64,000 bases of DNA from Bifidobacterium felsineum (GCF_002802915.1 NZ_PEBJ01000002.1:161167-225166); one strand, 5' to 3'; shown: positions 9,901 through 18,094, numbered from the stretch's first letter. Notes: generated by a model from the letters alone, not told the origin. Made by a program: numbers and translations.

Positions 9901-11794
9901 ACTGTCGCTTGACCCGCAAGTACTTGAACGCTTGCTCGGTGGCACGAATATGGCCCAGATCTTGGATCCTGAAGTCATTCGTACTATGGAACGGGAACTG
10001 AGTGAGCGCACATTCTGGAACGAGCTTGCCGCAGATGATATCACTGGCAGAGTCACCCGATATGCGAAAACCCATGGTCCTTTCACCACTGGGCAAATCA
10101 TCGATGACCTCGCCATTAATGCAGATGATGCGGTACATGAACTGGACAGAATGGCCAATGCCGGTGAACTGCTCAAAGGGCATTTCATTGATAACGATTC
10201 CACTGCCGATTCGGCTTCTGGTGCTCGAAACGACGCCCATGCTCCCGAACAATGGCTGCATAAGGACGTATTCCGCCGCATCCGCCAGCGTTCGCTTGCC
10301 AAAGCGCGCAAGGCCATCAAACCGGTGGAACCTGCTGCCTATCAGATGTTCCTCATCGACCGTCAAGGCGTAGGCCTTGTTGGTGGTGAACTATATGAGG
10401 GCGTGGACGGTTTGATGCGTGTTATCGAACAGTTGGAAGGCTTGGCTTTGCCTGCCGCGTTATGGGAATCATCCATATTCCCTGCTCGCGTGCGCGATTA
10501 TCAGCCAGCGCTATTGGATGAACTACTCACCTCAGGGGATGCGATATGGGTGGGCTCCAAAGCCGGTGCGACAAGTGCAATGGAGGCAGGGGAGATCAGT
10601 TTCCATCCAGCGGATTCAGTGCTGTTGCCGGCTGAATCAGATGTTTCGAGTTCCATGCAGGGTGATGACACTACTGGCGAGTCGGCCACGATGCCGCAAG
10701 CAGTTCTTTCGGCTCTTTCGACAGGAGGTGCGTTCCACGCGCGTCAGATGATGGATGCCGCCAAACGTATCTGGAATGAAACCGCCGAACCGGATATCAA
10801 TCCGGAAACCGGCGAAATCATTCCTCAGGAATGGAGCGAACAACAGTTCAAGGATGCGTTGTGGAGCCTGGTTTGGCAAGGCCGAATTACCAATTCAAGT
10901 TTCGCTCCTGTGCGTGCACTGACATCGGTGGGGCAGAGCGGCCGGCGCAAAACAACGGTCTCTCGCAGGCGGGGCAGGGTTGCGCCGATACGCCGCGCGA
11001 CCACCGATATGGCATTGTCTGGACTGTGGTCTCTGACAGCTGCGGAGATGAATGCTGATGATGCCCAAGTGCCGGAACTCATGCAATCCATGCAAACGGA
11101 GCGTGCGCTCGTCACGGTGGAAGTATTGTTTGACCGATACGGTATTATTGCGCAGCCGCTGGTGGATCAGGAGAAATTGCCGGGTGGATTCTCGGCGTTG
11201 TATCCGGTGTTGAAACGCATGGAGGAACATGGCCGACTGGTTCGTGGCATGTTCGTACGCGGATTTGGCGCAGCCCAATTCGCCGAACGGGAGACCGTGG
11301 ATGCATTGCGTCACCCGTTGGAGAGCCGCGAACAAACCGTAGTGGCGCTCAGCGTATTGGATCCCGCGAACTTGAGCGGCGCGGCAGTCGACTGGCCCGA
11401 AGTGAGTCATACGGCTACAAAACCGATACGGCGAGCCGGTTCGCTTGTGGTGCTGGGTGCGCAAGGGCCACTGCTGTATGCCGCGGTGAAGTCCAAGCAT
11501 CTGACGGCGTTCCGAAAAACATGGTCGCAAACCGCGGCTTCACATGATGAGCAAAGCGCCGATACCGGCATAGCCGATATGTCAACCGACGTCATGATGC
11601 GCAAAGCCGCCTCAGAACTGGCCTATGCACTGCAGCGCGCAAGCAACGGCGCAGGATTTGGCGTCGGCAGCGGGCAAGCAACGGTGACGTTCAGCGATGT
11701 GAATGGCGAACCATTAAACGCCCGTCATCCGTTCGCGCGCACGCTTCATCAAGCCGGCTTCGTGCCAGTGCCCCAAGGTATGCGATTGTATTAG
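6932..11794 (+). CDS. lhr: Large ATP-dependent helicase Lhr
   Basis: About 1620 aa superfamily 2 helicase of the Lhr (large helicase-related) group, a 3'-5' DNA translocase linked to DNA repair in mycobacteria. The N-terminal RecA fold has Q-motif-like PTEAQNQAWPAI, Walker A APTGSGKT, ISPLKALAVDV and the DEIH box (DEIHAMAGTKRG). The second RecA fold has VFVNSRGVAEKL, HHGSVSKDRRKMIEERL and LQRVGRADHQVGG. The Lhr-specific winged-helix and C-terminal domains fill the remaining ~900 residues. ATG 6932 is preferred over an upstream GTG at 6863, which lies inside the repeat cluster. The protein is slightly longer than the usual ~1500 residues. Confidence 0.93.
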   Translation: MCESLNLFAEPTRQWFTHAFGNPTEAQNQAWPAIKSGKNVLVIAPTGSGKTLAAFLAAIDRLMGHGEQRTQSKRAGVRVLYISPLKALAVDVAKNLERPLEGIAAQCEAEGLSAPTITIANRSGDTTAQERRRIASHPPDILVTTPESLYLLLTSKAGRILSTVETVIVDEIHAMAGTKRGAHLALSLERLENLVAESHKRETMDTADSSIENSDQGVHIQRIGLSATVNPPEEAARFLGGGRPVTIINPGGRPAMDLKMVEPLENMRDLQSVNAKHRAGGVDAEPMSHISGVTPAMQRLAEHKGIVESDSTAITGARGDRTSGSIWPVVERSILDEILAHHTTLVFVNSRGVAEKLTARLNDMYAEQRSGAPTQHNAADDDSWAVGPGSPEGREGFSAHYDAVVGSTTMLVGSHDGDDVIAMAHHGSVSKDRRKMIEERLKRGELRCVVATSSLELGIDMGSVDLVIQVDTPLSVSSGLQRVGRADHQVGGVSHALFYPLTRQQIVTSAASLESMMAGDIEPLSIPRNPLDVLAQQTVAEASMHNLKVDEWYATVCRSAPFAELPRDMFDAVIGMMSGAYNTEEFSAFKPRLMWNKEAGVISARPGAQKIAVTSGGTIPDRGLYTVVLPEADAGKGQRRVGELDEEMVYESRVGDVITLGTSSWQIQEITRDRVVVTPAPGRTARLPFWHGEGAGRDYGFSATIGRFLRETAAGLELPSGAPLEGNCRHTATEERFQPYFAPAIMHRLQHDGLDANAIANLAGLLSEQQAATGVVPDDKTLIVERTRDEDGGWRIVLLSPFGRRVHEPWAMAISRRLATRYGFDGQAYAADDGIVIQLPDGEGHIPVADLFLFDPEDLRSDVERQVGESVLFAARFRECAARSLFMPRSEPGRRVPLWQQRLRAAQLLQSARIAKNFPLLLETARECLQDVYDMPALHEVMTGINAGDIVIKDVETETPSPFAENILFGFVGAVMYQYDQPQAERNAQLLSLDPQVLERLLGGTNMAQILDPEVIRTMERELSERTFWNELAADDITGRVTRYAKTHGPFTTGQIIDDLAINADDAVHELDRMANAGELLKGHFIDNDSTADSASGARNDAHAPEQWLHKDVFRRIRQRSLAKARKAIKPVEPAAYQMFLIDRQGVGLVGGELYEGVDGLMRVIEQLEGLALPAALWESSIFPARVRDYQPALLDELLTSGDAIWVGSKAGATSAMEAGEISFHPADSVLLPAESDVSSSMQGDDTTGESATMPQAVLSALSTGGAFHARQMMDAAKRIWNETAEPDINPETGEIIPQEWSEQQFKDALWSLVWQGRITNSSFAPVRALTSVGQSGRRKTTVSRRRGRVAPIRRATTDMALSGLWSLTAAEMNADDAQVPELMQSMQTERALVTVEVLFDRYGIIAQPLVDQEKLPGGFSALYPVLKRMEEHGRLVRGMFVRGFGAAQFAERETVDALRHPLESREQTVVALSVLDPANLSGAAVDWPEVSHTATKPIRRAGSLVVLGAQGPLLYAAVKSKHLTAFRKTWSQTAASHDEQSADTGIADMSTDVMMRKAASELAYALQRASNGAGFGVGSGQATVTFSDVNGEPLNARHPFARTLHQAGFVPVPQGMRLY

Positions 11795-11838
11795 CGCCAT
11801 TAACGGCGTCGTGAAATTCGTGACGCTGGGAAAAAGAG

Positions 11839-11878
11839 GCAGGCCTGTCTCCGTAGGTGAAACTGGAGACAGGCCTGC
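11839..11878 (-). terminator. Terminator of the iron alcohol dehydrogenase gene
   Basis: GCAGGCCTGTCTCC pairs perfectly with GGAGACAGGCCTGC. On the - strand the hairpin is followed by CTCTTTTTCCC, a good T-tract. It may also stop lhr transcription from the other side. Confidence 0.85.
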
Positions 11879-11905
11879 GTAGCGTATGACTTTATGTTTT
11901 GCGGC

Positions 11906-13045
11906 TCAGTACAGCTCTTCGAAGATCTTGCGCACGCGGGCGGCGTCAAGCGGCACGAAATTGTTGCGCATCAGTCGCGCCTGCGTGGTCATCACGCGCT
12001 CGGTGAACTCCGGCAGATCCTCACGCGTCACGCCATACTCGTGCAGCGCCTTCTTCGGCAACAACTGGTTGATGAGTGCTTCCAGCTCGTCGTACACGTT
12101 AGCCACGTCGCAGTCAAGTAAATCGGCGAGCACGGCGTTCAACTTTGCGATTTCACCATCCGACTTGATCTCCATATAGTTGCGCAGCACGCCGGTGAAC
12201 ATCGCATAGTTCGATTCGCCATGCGGCACATGATATTTGCCGCCCAGCTGGTAGCTCAGCGCGTGCACGGCCGCACAGCCGCCGGTATCGAAGCTGATGC
12301 CCGCGTAATCGGAAGCGATGAGGAAGTCGTTCATCAGTTCGTTGCGCTTGGCGCGGCGCTCGCTGCTGCCGGTCGGGCCCGCTGCGACGATGGCCTTGTA
12401 GCCGTTGACAATCATCTTCATGGCCTCATAGCCGAACAGACGTGTGTACGGCGTGGAGTTGGGGGAGAGCGTGGATTCAACCGAATGCACCAGCGCATCC
12501 AGAGAGCTCGTCATAAAGACATGATCCGGCAGACCATAGAGCAGTTCGGGAATGAGCACGGCGTGGTCGGCGAACATCTCCGGGCCAGCAATGCCTGCCT
12601 TGCAGCCGAGACGTGTGCGATTGATGGCGGCGATTTCGGTGACCTCGCTGCCGGTGCCGCAGGTGGTGGGCACCAGCACGAGCCCAACCTTGCGCTTGAA
12701 GTCCGGCAGGTTGTCGATCACATCGTCGATGCTGGCGCCGCCGGCCACGGCCACGATTTTCGACATGTCCATCACCGCGCCGCCGCCGATGGCGACGATA
12801 CGGTCGTAATCGAACTGGCCGGCATCCTGGATAATCGCGTCGATCATCACATCGGTTGGCTCTTGATTGCCGTACTTGTCCACCAACAGCACGTTCGCAC
12901 CATTGAGATACGGCTTCAAGAATGCGTCATGAATCATGCCGATGCTGACCACCAGGTCGTTCGGGCCAAGCTCGAACGCTTCAGTGAATTCCTTGACCGT
13001 GGCGAACTGATAGATGTCTTTTGGCCCTACGGTGAGCATCTTCAT
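11906..13045 (-). CDS. Iron-containing alcohol dehydrogenase, 4-hydroxybutyrate dehydrogenase-like
   Basis: 379 aa group III alcohol dehydrogenase reducing aldehydes with NAD(P)H. The Rossmann part has the dinucleotide motif GGGAVMD (87-93) and VPTTCGTGSEVT. The all-helical part carries the expected iron ligands Asp183 and His187 (SSLDALVHSVES), His261 and His275 (HALSYQLGGKYHVPHG). The N-terminus (MKMLTVGPKDIYQFATVKEF) and the DKYGNQEPTDVMID stretch resemble clostridial 4-hydroxybutyrate dehydrogenase more than FucO or AdhE, but substrate is inferred. CGGAGGATC precedes the ATG. It is a single gene with its own terminator. Confidence 0.85.
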   Translation of the reverse strand: MKMLTVGPKDIYQFATVKEFTEAFELGPNDLVVSIGMIHDAFLKPYLNGANVLLVDKYGNQEPTDVMIDAIIQDAGQFDYDRIVAIGGGAVMDMSKIVAVAGGASIDDVIDNLPDFKRKVGLVLVPTTCGTGSEVTEIAAINRTRLGCKAGIAGPEMFADHAVLIPELLYGLPDHVFMTSSLDALVHSVESTLSPNSTPYTRLFGYEAMKMIVNGYKAIVAAGPTGSSERRAKRNELMNDFLIASDYAGISFDTGGCAAVHALSYQLGGKYHVPHGESNYAMFTGVLRNYMEIKSDGEIAKLNAVLADLLDCDVANVYDELEALINQLLPKKALHEYGVTREDLPEFTERVMTTQARLMRNNFVPLDAARVRKIFEELY

Positions 13046-13134
13046 GGTGCGATCCTCCGTTGTCTGGATGATGTTCGGATATTGCGCCCGATGCTAATCC
13101 CGGTTCATGTCAGTGATGTTGCCTGTTGTCGTGA

Positions 13135-13533
13135 TTACAGAAGAGCGGAAACAATGAGGAAGACAAGGGAAAGGGCTGGCAGAGTGAACTGTTTGACGGC
13201 GGCTGCGCGCTTGTCCGGACTGCCGGTGAACAGTACCATTGCGGCGAGCACCATTGATGCTGTGCCAGTTGCCATCAGTGTGATACCGATGGTCTGTTGA
13301 GTCTGCTGACCGAGCAGGGTGACTACTGCGCCGGCTACAGCCATAATGCCGAGGAACAAATTGTAAAACCCTTGATTGTAGGCCATCTCCTTGGTCGCTT
13401 CGGCTTCTTCGGCCGAGGTGATGGAGAAGGTTTTCATGGTGCTCGGTTTAGTCCATCGGAATGATTCCAAAACGAAAATCAACACATGCAGCAGGCCTGC
13501 CAGCACAGCGAAAACACAGGATGCGATAAGCAC
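13135..13533 (-). CDS. DUF1304 family membrane protein
   Basis: 132 aa with four hydrophobic segments. The first contains HVLIFVLESFRWTKP, and a second conserved patch is NQGFYNLFLG; both are typical of the DUF1304 family of small four-helix membrane proteins of unknown function. The start is a GTG preceded by GAGGAGA about 9 nt upstream. It follows the iron alcohol dehydrogenase on the genome but is upstream in transcription, 89 bp away, so the two could be co-transcribed. Confidence 0.8.
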   Translation of the reverse strand: MLIASCVFAVLAGLLHVLIFVLESFRWTKPSTMKTFSITSAEEAEATKEMAYNQGFYNLFLGIMAVAGAVVTLLGQQTQQTIGITLMATGTASMVLAAMVLFTGSPDKRAAAVKQFTLPALSLVFLIVSALL

Positions 13534-13643
13534 GATGATATTTCTCCTCTCTCAATTTGAACGGCATAAGTCTAGCAATGATGCACACTGGGATAGACTA
13601 AGAAATGCTCATCAAACACATGGGATTGGAAGAAAAAAGAAGG

Positions 13644-13913
13644 TCAATTCCATTGTGGATTTCTTGTCATCAGTTCGTTGACTGCAGCAGATGTGGGAAC
13701 TTTCAGTGCTGCCATGAAAATGTCGAATGATGCGGAGTCCAATTGCAAGGTTGTCTCATTGTTGATTTCGTAGCGCGCTGCATCAATAAGATGTTGTGCG
13801 GCCCATTGAGAGAGTGTCAAATCGGTCAGTGAGGCGGCGTGTGCGATTAGCGCATATCGTTCATCGGTGAGAGGAATGCTTAATTGCGATGTTTGTTGTT
13901 GGTCTGTTGTCAT
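13644..13913 (-). CDS. DUF1778-family antitoxin-like protein, orphan
   Basis: 89 aa. The motif LIAHAASLTDLTLSQWAAQHLIDAA is the ribbon-helix-helix DNA-binding N-terminus of the DUF1778/TacA antitoxin family. The C-terminal half would normally bind a GNAT acetyltransferase toxin. No such toxin lies on either side: 110 bp downstream the next gene is DUF1304, and upstream is non-coding DNA. The start is ATG 13913, with GGAG 7 nt ahead; an ATG at 13925 is possible. It may be a remnant or act alone as a repressor. Confidence 0.72.
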   Translation of the reverse strand: MTTDQQQTSQLSIPLTDERYALIAHAASLTDLTLSQWAAQHLIDAARYEINNETTLQLDSASFDIFMAALKVPTSAAVNELMTRNPQWN

Positions 13914-13955
13914 CACGTTCTCCATTATGCAGTGAAATTGGTAAATGGTGATGTT

Positions 13956-13992
13956 CCTTTCAAACTAGGCAATAGTTGCTTAGTTTGAAAGG
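13956..13992. promoter_or_regulatory. Inverted repeat upstream of the DUF1778 gene
   Basis: CCTTTCAAACTA (13956-13967) and TAGTTTGAAAGG (13981-13992) are perfect 12-bp arms with 13 bp between them. It lies 43 bp upstream of the antitoxin-like gene, where an autoregulatory operator is expected. A second dyad, CAAGTCA-GT-TGACTTG, lies at 14058-14073. The rest of the 13.99-14.33 kb stretch is AT-rich and shows no gene. Confidence 0.45.
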
Positions 13993-14325
13993 TGTGGTAA
14001 ATCCGTTAGCCATGATTGCTTCCCTAGTTAGAATGTGCAGGTCGTCGATGGCACGCTCAAGTCAGTTGACTTGGGAGAAGTGCATCAAGATGCAACATTG
14101 TGAAAGCCATTACGTCAATTAATTAATGATTCTGATTCGACTGTTTGGGATGACTGAGTAGCCCCTTGTTATTTTGAAGGGTTGATTCGCTGGTTTTCGA
14201 GGACTTCATTAGGTGTGTTTTCGTTGCAATGACGCCGTTTAGACGACTTTCGTGAGATTTCGCTGATTGCTGCTGATTTCGTTGTTTTCCGCGGTCGCTG
14301 TGTCCCGGTTGTGTCTGCATCGGTT

Positions 14326-14371
14326 CCAGTGCTCCCCAGTCGAATGCGACATAATGACTGAGGAGCACTGG
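14326..14371. repeat. 16-bp inverted repeat at the edge of the MFS remnant
   Basis: CCAGTGCTCCCCAGTC pairs with GACTGAGGAGCACTGG with one mismatch around a 14-bp loop. Homology to the MFS transporter stops here and base composition changes from AT-rich (left) to GC-rich (right), so this marks a junction. Confidence 0.55.
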
Positions 14372-14564
14372 AGCCGGCGGCGACAACGGCGGCGACCTGG
14401 CTGTCGCCCTTCAGCAGCACGGGGATGAGCAGTCCCATGACGATACCGACAAGCTGGAAGACCGCCAGATGCCAGCCGGTCCGGTCGGCGGACACGCCGA
14501 AGGAGACCTCGATGGTGGGCAGCCAGGTGACGCACACGTAATAGTTCACGGATTGCAGCCCCAT
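14371..14564 (-). pseudogene. Remnant of a CynX-type MFS transporter
   Basis: About 65 codons are recognisable: MGLQSVNYYVCVTWLPTI followed by a segment ending LAVFQLVGIVMGLLIPVLL. This matches the seventh and eighth membrane segments of cyanate-permease-like MFS proteins. The N-terminal half is absent, as the next gene starts 50 bp upstream. The frame runs on past the inverted repeat at 14326-14371 into unrelated Ser/Arg-rich sequence to about 14169. It is therefore a truncated gene fragment rather than a working transporter. Confidence 0.7.
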
Positions 14565-14614
14565 GATGAGAGTATCCGTGTGATGATGCCGTTGATTCGT
14601 ATAGGGGGTGTTCG

Positions 14615-15157
14615 TTATCGTCCGTCGGGGATCTGAGCGGCGATGGCGTTGAGGTTTTCGGCGACCGCCGCGATGATCTCGTCGTCGCTTTGTCCGCCCT
14701 CCAGCTTGAGCAGTCCGAGCGAGTGGAGCGTCCCGGCGATGGAGAAGACGGCGGCGATGCGCTCGCGCTCGTTCGCCGCATGGGCGGAATACCGTTCGAC
14801 GAGCATCGACTCGATCTTGCGGAACATGACTTCGGGGCGGTCGCCGAACAGGATGCGCAAATCGTCGATCTGGCTGTCGACGTCCGGTCTCCAGCCGTTG
14901 AGGAACGCGAGCGGATCGGACAGGATCTTGTCCTTGGCGGGGTAATGCTCCAGCATCGCGTCGATGGTTTCGTCCTCGAGTTTGTCGTTCAGGTCGTAGA
15001 CGTCGAGGTAATGCTTGTAGAACGTGCTCGGGTTGACAAGCGCAAGGTCGCAGATGTCCTTGACCTTGACCTTCGATACCGGAACTCCCGATGCCCGCAG
15101 GCGCAGAAACGCCTCGCGGATCGCCTTGCGGGTCTTGACGATGCGTAGATCGGTCAT
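14615..15157 (-). CDS. TetR/AcrR family transcriptional regulator
   Basis: 180 aa. The N-terminal helix-turn-helix is RKAIREAFLRLRASGVP with VKDICDLALVNPSTFYKHY, a typical TetR DNA-binding domain in which FYKHY is the recognition-helix end. The C-terminal ligand-binding helices carry no diagnostic motif. The second of two tandem ATGs is chosen because AAAGGGG lies 4 nt upstream of it. It is divergent from the MFS exporter, with a perfect 13-bp inverted repeat between the two genes, so it probably represses both. Codons are strongly G/C-ending like those of its two neighbours. Confidence 0.88.
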   Translation of the reverse strand: MTDLRIVKTRKAIREAFLRLRASGVPVSKVKVKDICDLALVNPSTFYKHYLDVYDLNDKLEDETIDAMLEHYPAKDKILSDPLAFLNGWRPDVDSQIDDLRILFGDRPEVMFRKIESMLVERYSAHAANERERIAAVFSIAGTLHSLGLLKLEGGQSDDEIIAAVAENLNAIAAQIPDGR

Positions 15158-15220
15158 CATGCCCCTTTCGTCTGTTCGTTTGCCGGTGGCGTCATTCCCT
15201 CGCCGACCATAAGCCGAGTG

Positions 15221-15252
15221 TTATGCGACGATTCGGGCAAATCGTCGCATAA
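15221..15252. promoter_or_regulatory. Operator between the tetR-like and MFS genes
   Basis: TTATGCGACGATT and AATCGTCGCATAA are perfect 13-bp arms separated by 6 bp. A further half-site TGTCGCATA follows near 15261. The size and position in the divergent gap fit a TetR dimer or double-dimer site. Confidence 0.75.
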
Positions 15253-15351
15253 GCGAGGAATGTCGCATATCGGTGGTTGCCGTCCGTTGCGTTTCGATGA
15301 TAATTGATGCTCGTTGAATAATCAACAACTATTGTTTATCGGAGTGTTATT

Positions 15352-16764
15352 GTGAAACTTGGCATCAACAGGAAACAATGGATCATGGTCATCGTGCTGC
15401 TCATGGGCACGTTGCTGGCCGTGCTCAACATGTCGGTGGTCACGCCGGCGTTGCCGTCCATCATGAAGGACCTCGGCGTGGACTCCACCACCGTGCAGTG
15501 GCTGTCCAGCGGCTATTCGCTGGTCGAGGCGATGGTCATCCCGCTCGCCGCGTTCCTCATGGGACGCTTCTCCACCCGCAGGCTGTTCATCGGCTGCATC
15601 TCATTGTTCGCGGCCGGCAGTCTCGTCGCCGCGTTCGCACCGACCTTCCCCCTGCTCATGGTCGGCCGTGTGTTGCAGGCCCTGTGCACCGGCGCCATCA
15701 TGCCGATGGTCACCGCGGTGATCCTGCTCGTGTTCCCCAAGGAAAGCCGAGGAACGGCGATGGGCATCACCGGACTGGTCGTCGGCTTCGCCCCGGCGCT
15801 CGGCCCGTCCATCTCCGGCGTGATCATCGACTCGTTCGGCTGGCGCACGCTGTTCGTCATCATGGCGGCAGTCTCGCTGATCGTCATCGCATTGGCCGCC
15901 GTCTACCTGCGCAACTTCGACGGATTCCAGCCGGGCGCGTTCGACCCCGTCTCCGTGCTGCTCTCCTCGGTCGGCCTGGCATGCCTGCTGTACGGACTGT
16001 CCACGTTCACATCCACCGGCAACATGGCGCTCACCGTCGCGCTGATCGTCATCGGCGTACTGCTCGTCGCCGTGTTCGTACGCCGACAGCTCAAGGCGAA
16101 GGAACCGATGCTGCGCGTCGGCATCCTCGACAACCGCACCTACGCGCATTCGGTGATCATCGTGGCATGCATGCAGGCGGCCCTCATGGGATGCAACGTC
16201 ATGGTGCCGATGTTCATCCAGACCGTGCTCGGCGCATCCGCCACCGCCAGTGGGCTCGCCATGCTCCCCGGCGCCCTCATCGGCGCATGCTGCGGCATCG
16301 TCTCGGGCCGCATGTTCGACAAATACGGTATCCGCAAGGTCGCCCTGCCCGGCCTGACGGTCATGACCATCGGCGGCGTGCTCATGGCTCTGCTCGGCGC
16401 GGACGCCTCGGTCATCCTCACGGCATGCGCCTACACCGTGCTCTACGCGGGACTCATGTTCGCCATGACCCCGGTGAACACCTGGGGCATCAACGCGCTC
16501 GACAACGAAAACATCGGACACGCGCAAAGCGTCACCAACACCGTCGGACAGATCGCCTCCTCGATGGGCACAGCCCTCATCGTATCCATCTCCGCACTGT
16601 CCACTACCCTCGCGCCCACCGCCACCGGACACGCGCAATCCATACTCGGCTCGACGCTGGCATTCGCCGCCATCGCGGTTATCCTCGCGGCCGCCCTCGT
16701 CGCGGCACTTCTGGCGACTCGAACGCACCGAGGCACGACGAAACGGACTCTCGTCGGACAGTGA
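15352..16764 (+). CDS. MFS drug/metabolite exporter, DHA2 (14-TM, EmrB/QacA) type
   Basis: 470 aa with about 14 hydrophobic segments. TM1 carries motif D1-like LLAVLNMSVVTPALPSIMKDLGV, and TM5 carries the antiporter motif C (VVGFAPALGPSISGVI). Both support proton-driven export of amphipathic compounds such as drugs or bile salts. The start is GTG 15352 with GGAG 7 nt upstream. It is divergent from the TetR-like regulator and 48 bp ahead of the AttH-like gene, making a regulator-exporter-effector module. It has strong C/G-ending codon use, so the reverse frames look open over long stretches but are artefacts. Confidence 0.88.
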   Translation: MKLGINRKQWIMVIVLLMGTLLAVLNMSVVTPALPSIMKDLGVDSTTVQWLSSGYSLVEAMVIPLAAFLMGRFSTRRLFIGCISLFAAGSLVAAFAPTFPLLMVGRVLQALCTGAIMPMVTAVILLVFPKESRGTAMGITGLVVGFAPALGPSISGVIIDSFGWRTLFVIMAAVSLIVIALAAVYLRNFDGFQPGAFDPVSVLLSSVGLACLLYGLSTFTSTGNMALTVALIVIGVLLVAVFVRRQLKAKEPMLRVGILDNRTYAHSVIIVACMQAALMGCNVMVPMFIQTVLGASATASGLAMLPGALIGACCGIVSGRMFDKYGIRKVALPGLTVMTIGGVLMALLGADASVILTACAYTVLYAGLMFAMTPVNTWGINALDNENIGHAQSVTNTVGQIASSMGTALIVSISALSTTLAPTATGHAQSILGSTLAFAAIAVILAAALVAALLATRTHRGTTKRTLVGQ

Positions 16765-16812
16765 CCGAAACGACAACGCATCAACAGACACGGAACCAAA
16801 ACGAAACGAGAC

Positions 16813-17832
16813 ATGATGAACACCACGAACAACTCGCTGACCCACAACATCCGCACCTTCCACCACGGCACCGAACCGCTGGTGGACCCCATCCGGGACA
16901 CTTTCATCCGCACTGACAAAGCCGGCAACTCATGGTTCTGGGTCGGCCATTTCGAGACGGGCGGCCACACCCTTGACTTCATGTACCACGTCAGCGTCCT
17001 GCAGCTCTCCAAATACCTGCCGGTGCGCATGATCAACAGCGTGCTGTCCATCACCGATGAGACCGGACGCATCTACCGCCACGAAGACCGCTTCTACAAG
17101 GTCAGGCGAGGACAGGTCGCAGGTCAGGGACTGCACATCCACACCGACAAGGACGTCATCGAAGGCGACCTCGACAACATGCGCATCGCATCGGCCATGC
17201 CGGACGGATCCATCTACCTCGACCTGCACGGCACCGGATACCCACTCTACAGCCTCGGCACCGGCTACTTCCAGATCGCCGGGGTACCCAACTACCAACA
17301 CTCGTTCCCGCACATGGCGGCCAAAGGCGTCATCACCCTCGACGGCCAACGACACGAGGTGGAGGGAATGGTATGGATGGACCGTCAGTTCGCCGGCATG
17401 CCCAAAGGCAGAAGCCTCAAGGACGGCTACAACTGCAAATGGCTGTGGATGAACCTCTGTTTCGACAACGATCCCGACGTGATCAGCCTATGGGGTGTAA
17501 CCGAACTGGCCACCGGCAGCGAACATTGCTGGGCCAGCGTCCTGCACCAAGACGGCACCCAATCTTCCGCCGGCGTCGATCCGATGGCCGGAGACTCCTT
17601 CAACGTGTGGGAAAGCCCCGTGACCGGCATGAAATACCCGACCGGATGGAATATCTCCATACCCGAATGGGACGCAAAACTCACCGTCACGTCCATCATG
17701 GACGAACAGGAAATCGCCTCGCCGAACCCCTCCGGCCGCAAATACGAAGGAGCAAGCCAAATAATCGGCACCTACCGAGGACACTCGGTGACGGGCCACT
17801 GCTGCCTCGAACTCGTCGGCGGATGGAACTGA
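16813..17832 (+). CDS. AttH/CrtC-like lipocalin-fold protein
   Basis: 339 aa with no signal peptide. GLHIHTDKDVIEGDLDNM, the central EGMVWMDRQF and the terminal GHCCLELVGG match the two-lipocalin architecture of the AttH / hydroxyneurosporene synthase (CrtC) group, also annotated as predicted hydrolases. The WMD motif normally sits at the ligand cavity of the second barrel. The family acts on isoprenoids in phototrophs; elsewhere its substrate is unknown. It lies 48 bp after the MFS exporter on the same strand with matching codon bias, so the two are probably co-transcribed under the TetR-like regulator. Confidence 0.72.
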   Translation: MMNTTNNSLTHNIRTFHHGTEPLVDPIRDTFIRTDKAGNSWFWVGHFETGGHTLDFMYHVSVLQLSKYLPVRMINSVLSITDETGRIYRHEDRFYKVRRGQVAGQGLHIHTDKDVIEGDLDNMRIASAMPDGSIYLDLHGTGYPLYSLGTGYFQIAGVPNYQHSFPHMAAKGVITLDGQRHEVEGMVWMDRQFAGMPKGRSLKDGYNCKWLWMNLCFDNDPDVISLWGVTELATGSEHCWASVLHQDGTQSSAGVDPMAGDSFNVWESPVTGMKYPTGWNISIPEWDAKLTVTSIMDEQEIASPNPSGRKYEGASQIIGTYRGHSVTGHCCLELVGGWN

Positions 17833-17970
17833 CAACACCAGCTTGCCTTCCTGAATCAACCAGCATCGGACCAACTCCGTCGACCCGCCGAAGAAAAAAC
17901 CGACGATCCTGTGAACAAGGGATTCGGGATGGATACTAAATAACCTTTAGGTTGGTTCCCACACAAGAAA

Positions 17971-18006
17971 AAGCCCGTCTCGTGCATGGCAACACGAGGC
18001 GGGCTT
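17971..18006 (-). terminator. Terminator of the 18095-18475 gene
   Basis: AAGCCCGTCTCGTG pairs with CACGAGGCGGGCTT, and the - strand continues with a T-tract (GGGCTTTTTCTT). The stretch from 17833 to 17970 holds no gene that I can see. Confidence 0.8.
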
Positions 18007-18094
18007 AAATCATTGAGTGTATTCGGCTTCATGGTCTTTGCTAAGCTTGCCGCTGAGCGCAGGGGGCTGATGTTGGCCAGTTTTCTTAGAGTCC

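Noticed and set aside
14169..14370. C-terminal extension of the MFS fragment as a real protein tail
   Set aside because: Beyond the 14326-14371 hairpin the translation is Ser/Arg-rich without helices and base composition changes, so it is probably read-through into non-coding DNA.
15378..16916. Open + strand frame of 512 codons overlapping the DHA2 exporter, and a 421-codon - strand frame
   Set aside because: Arg/His-rich translations are typical of frame-shifted readings of GC-rich genes; the exporter frame shows membrane helices and family motifs.
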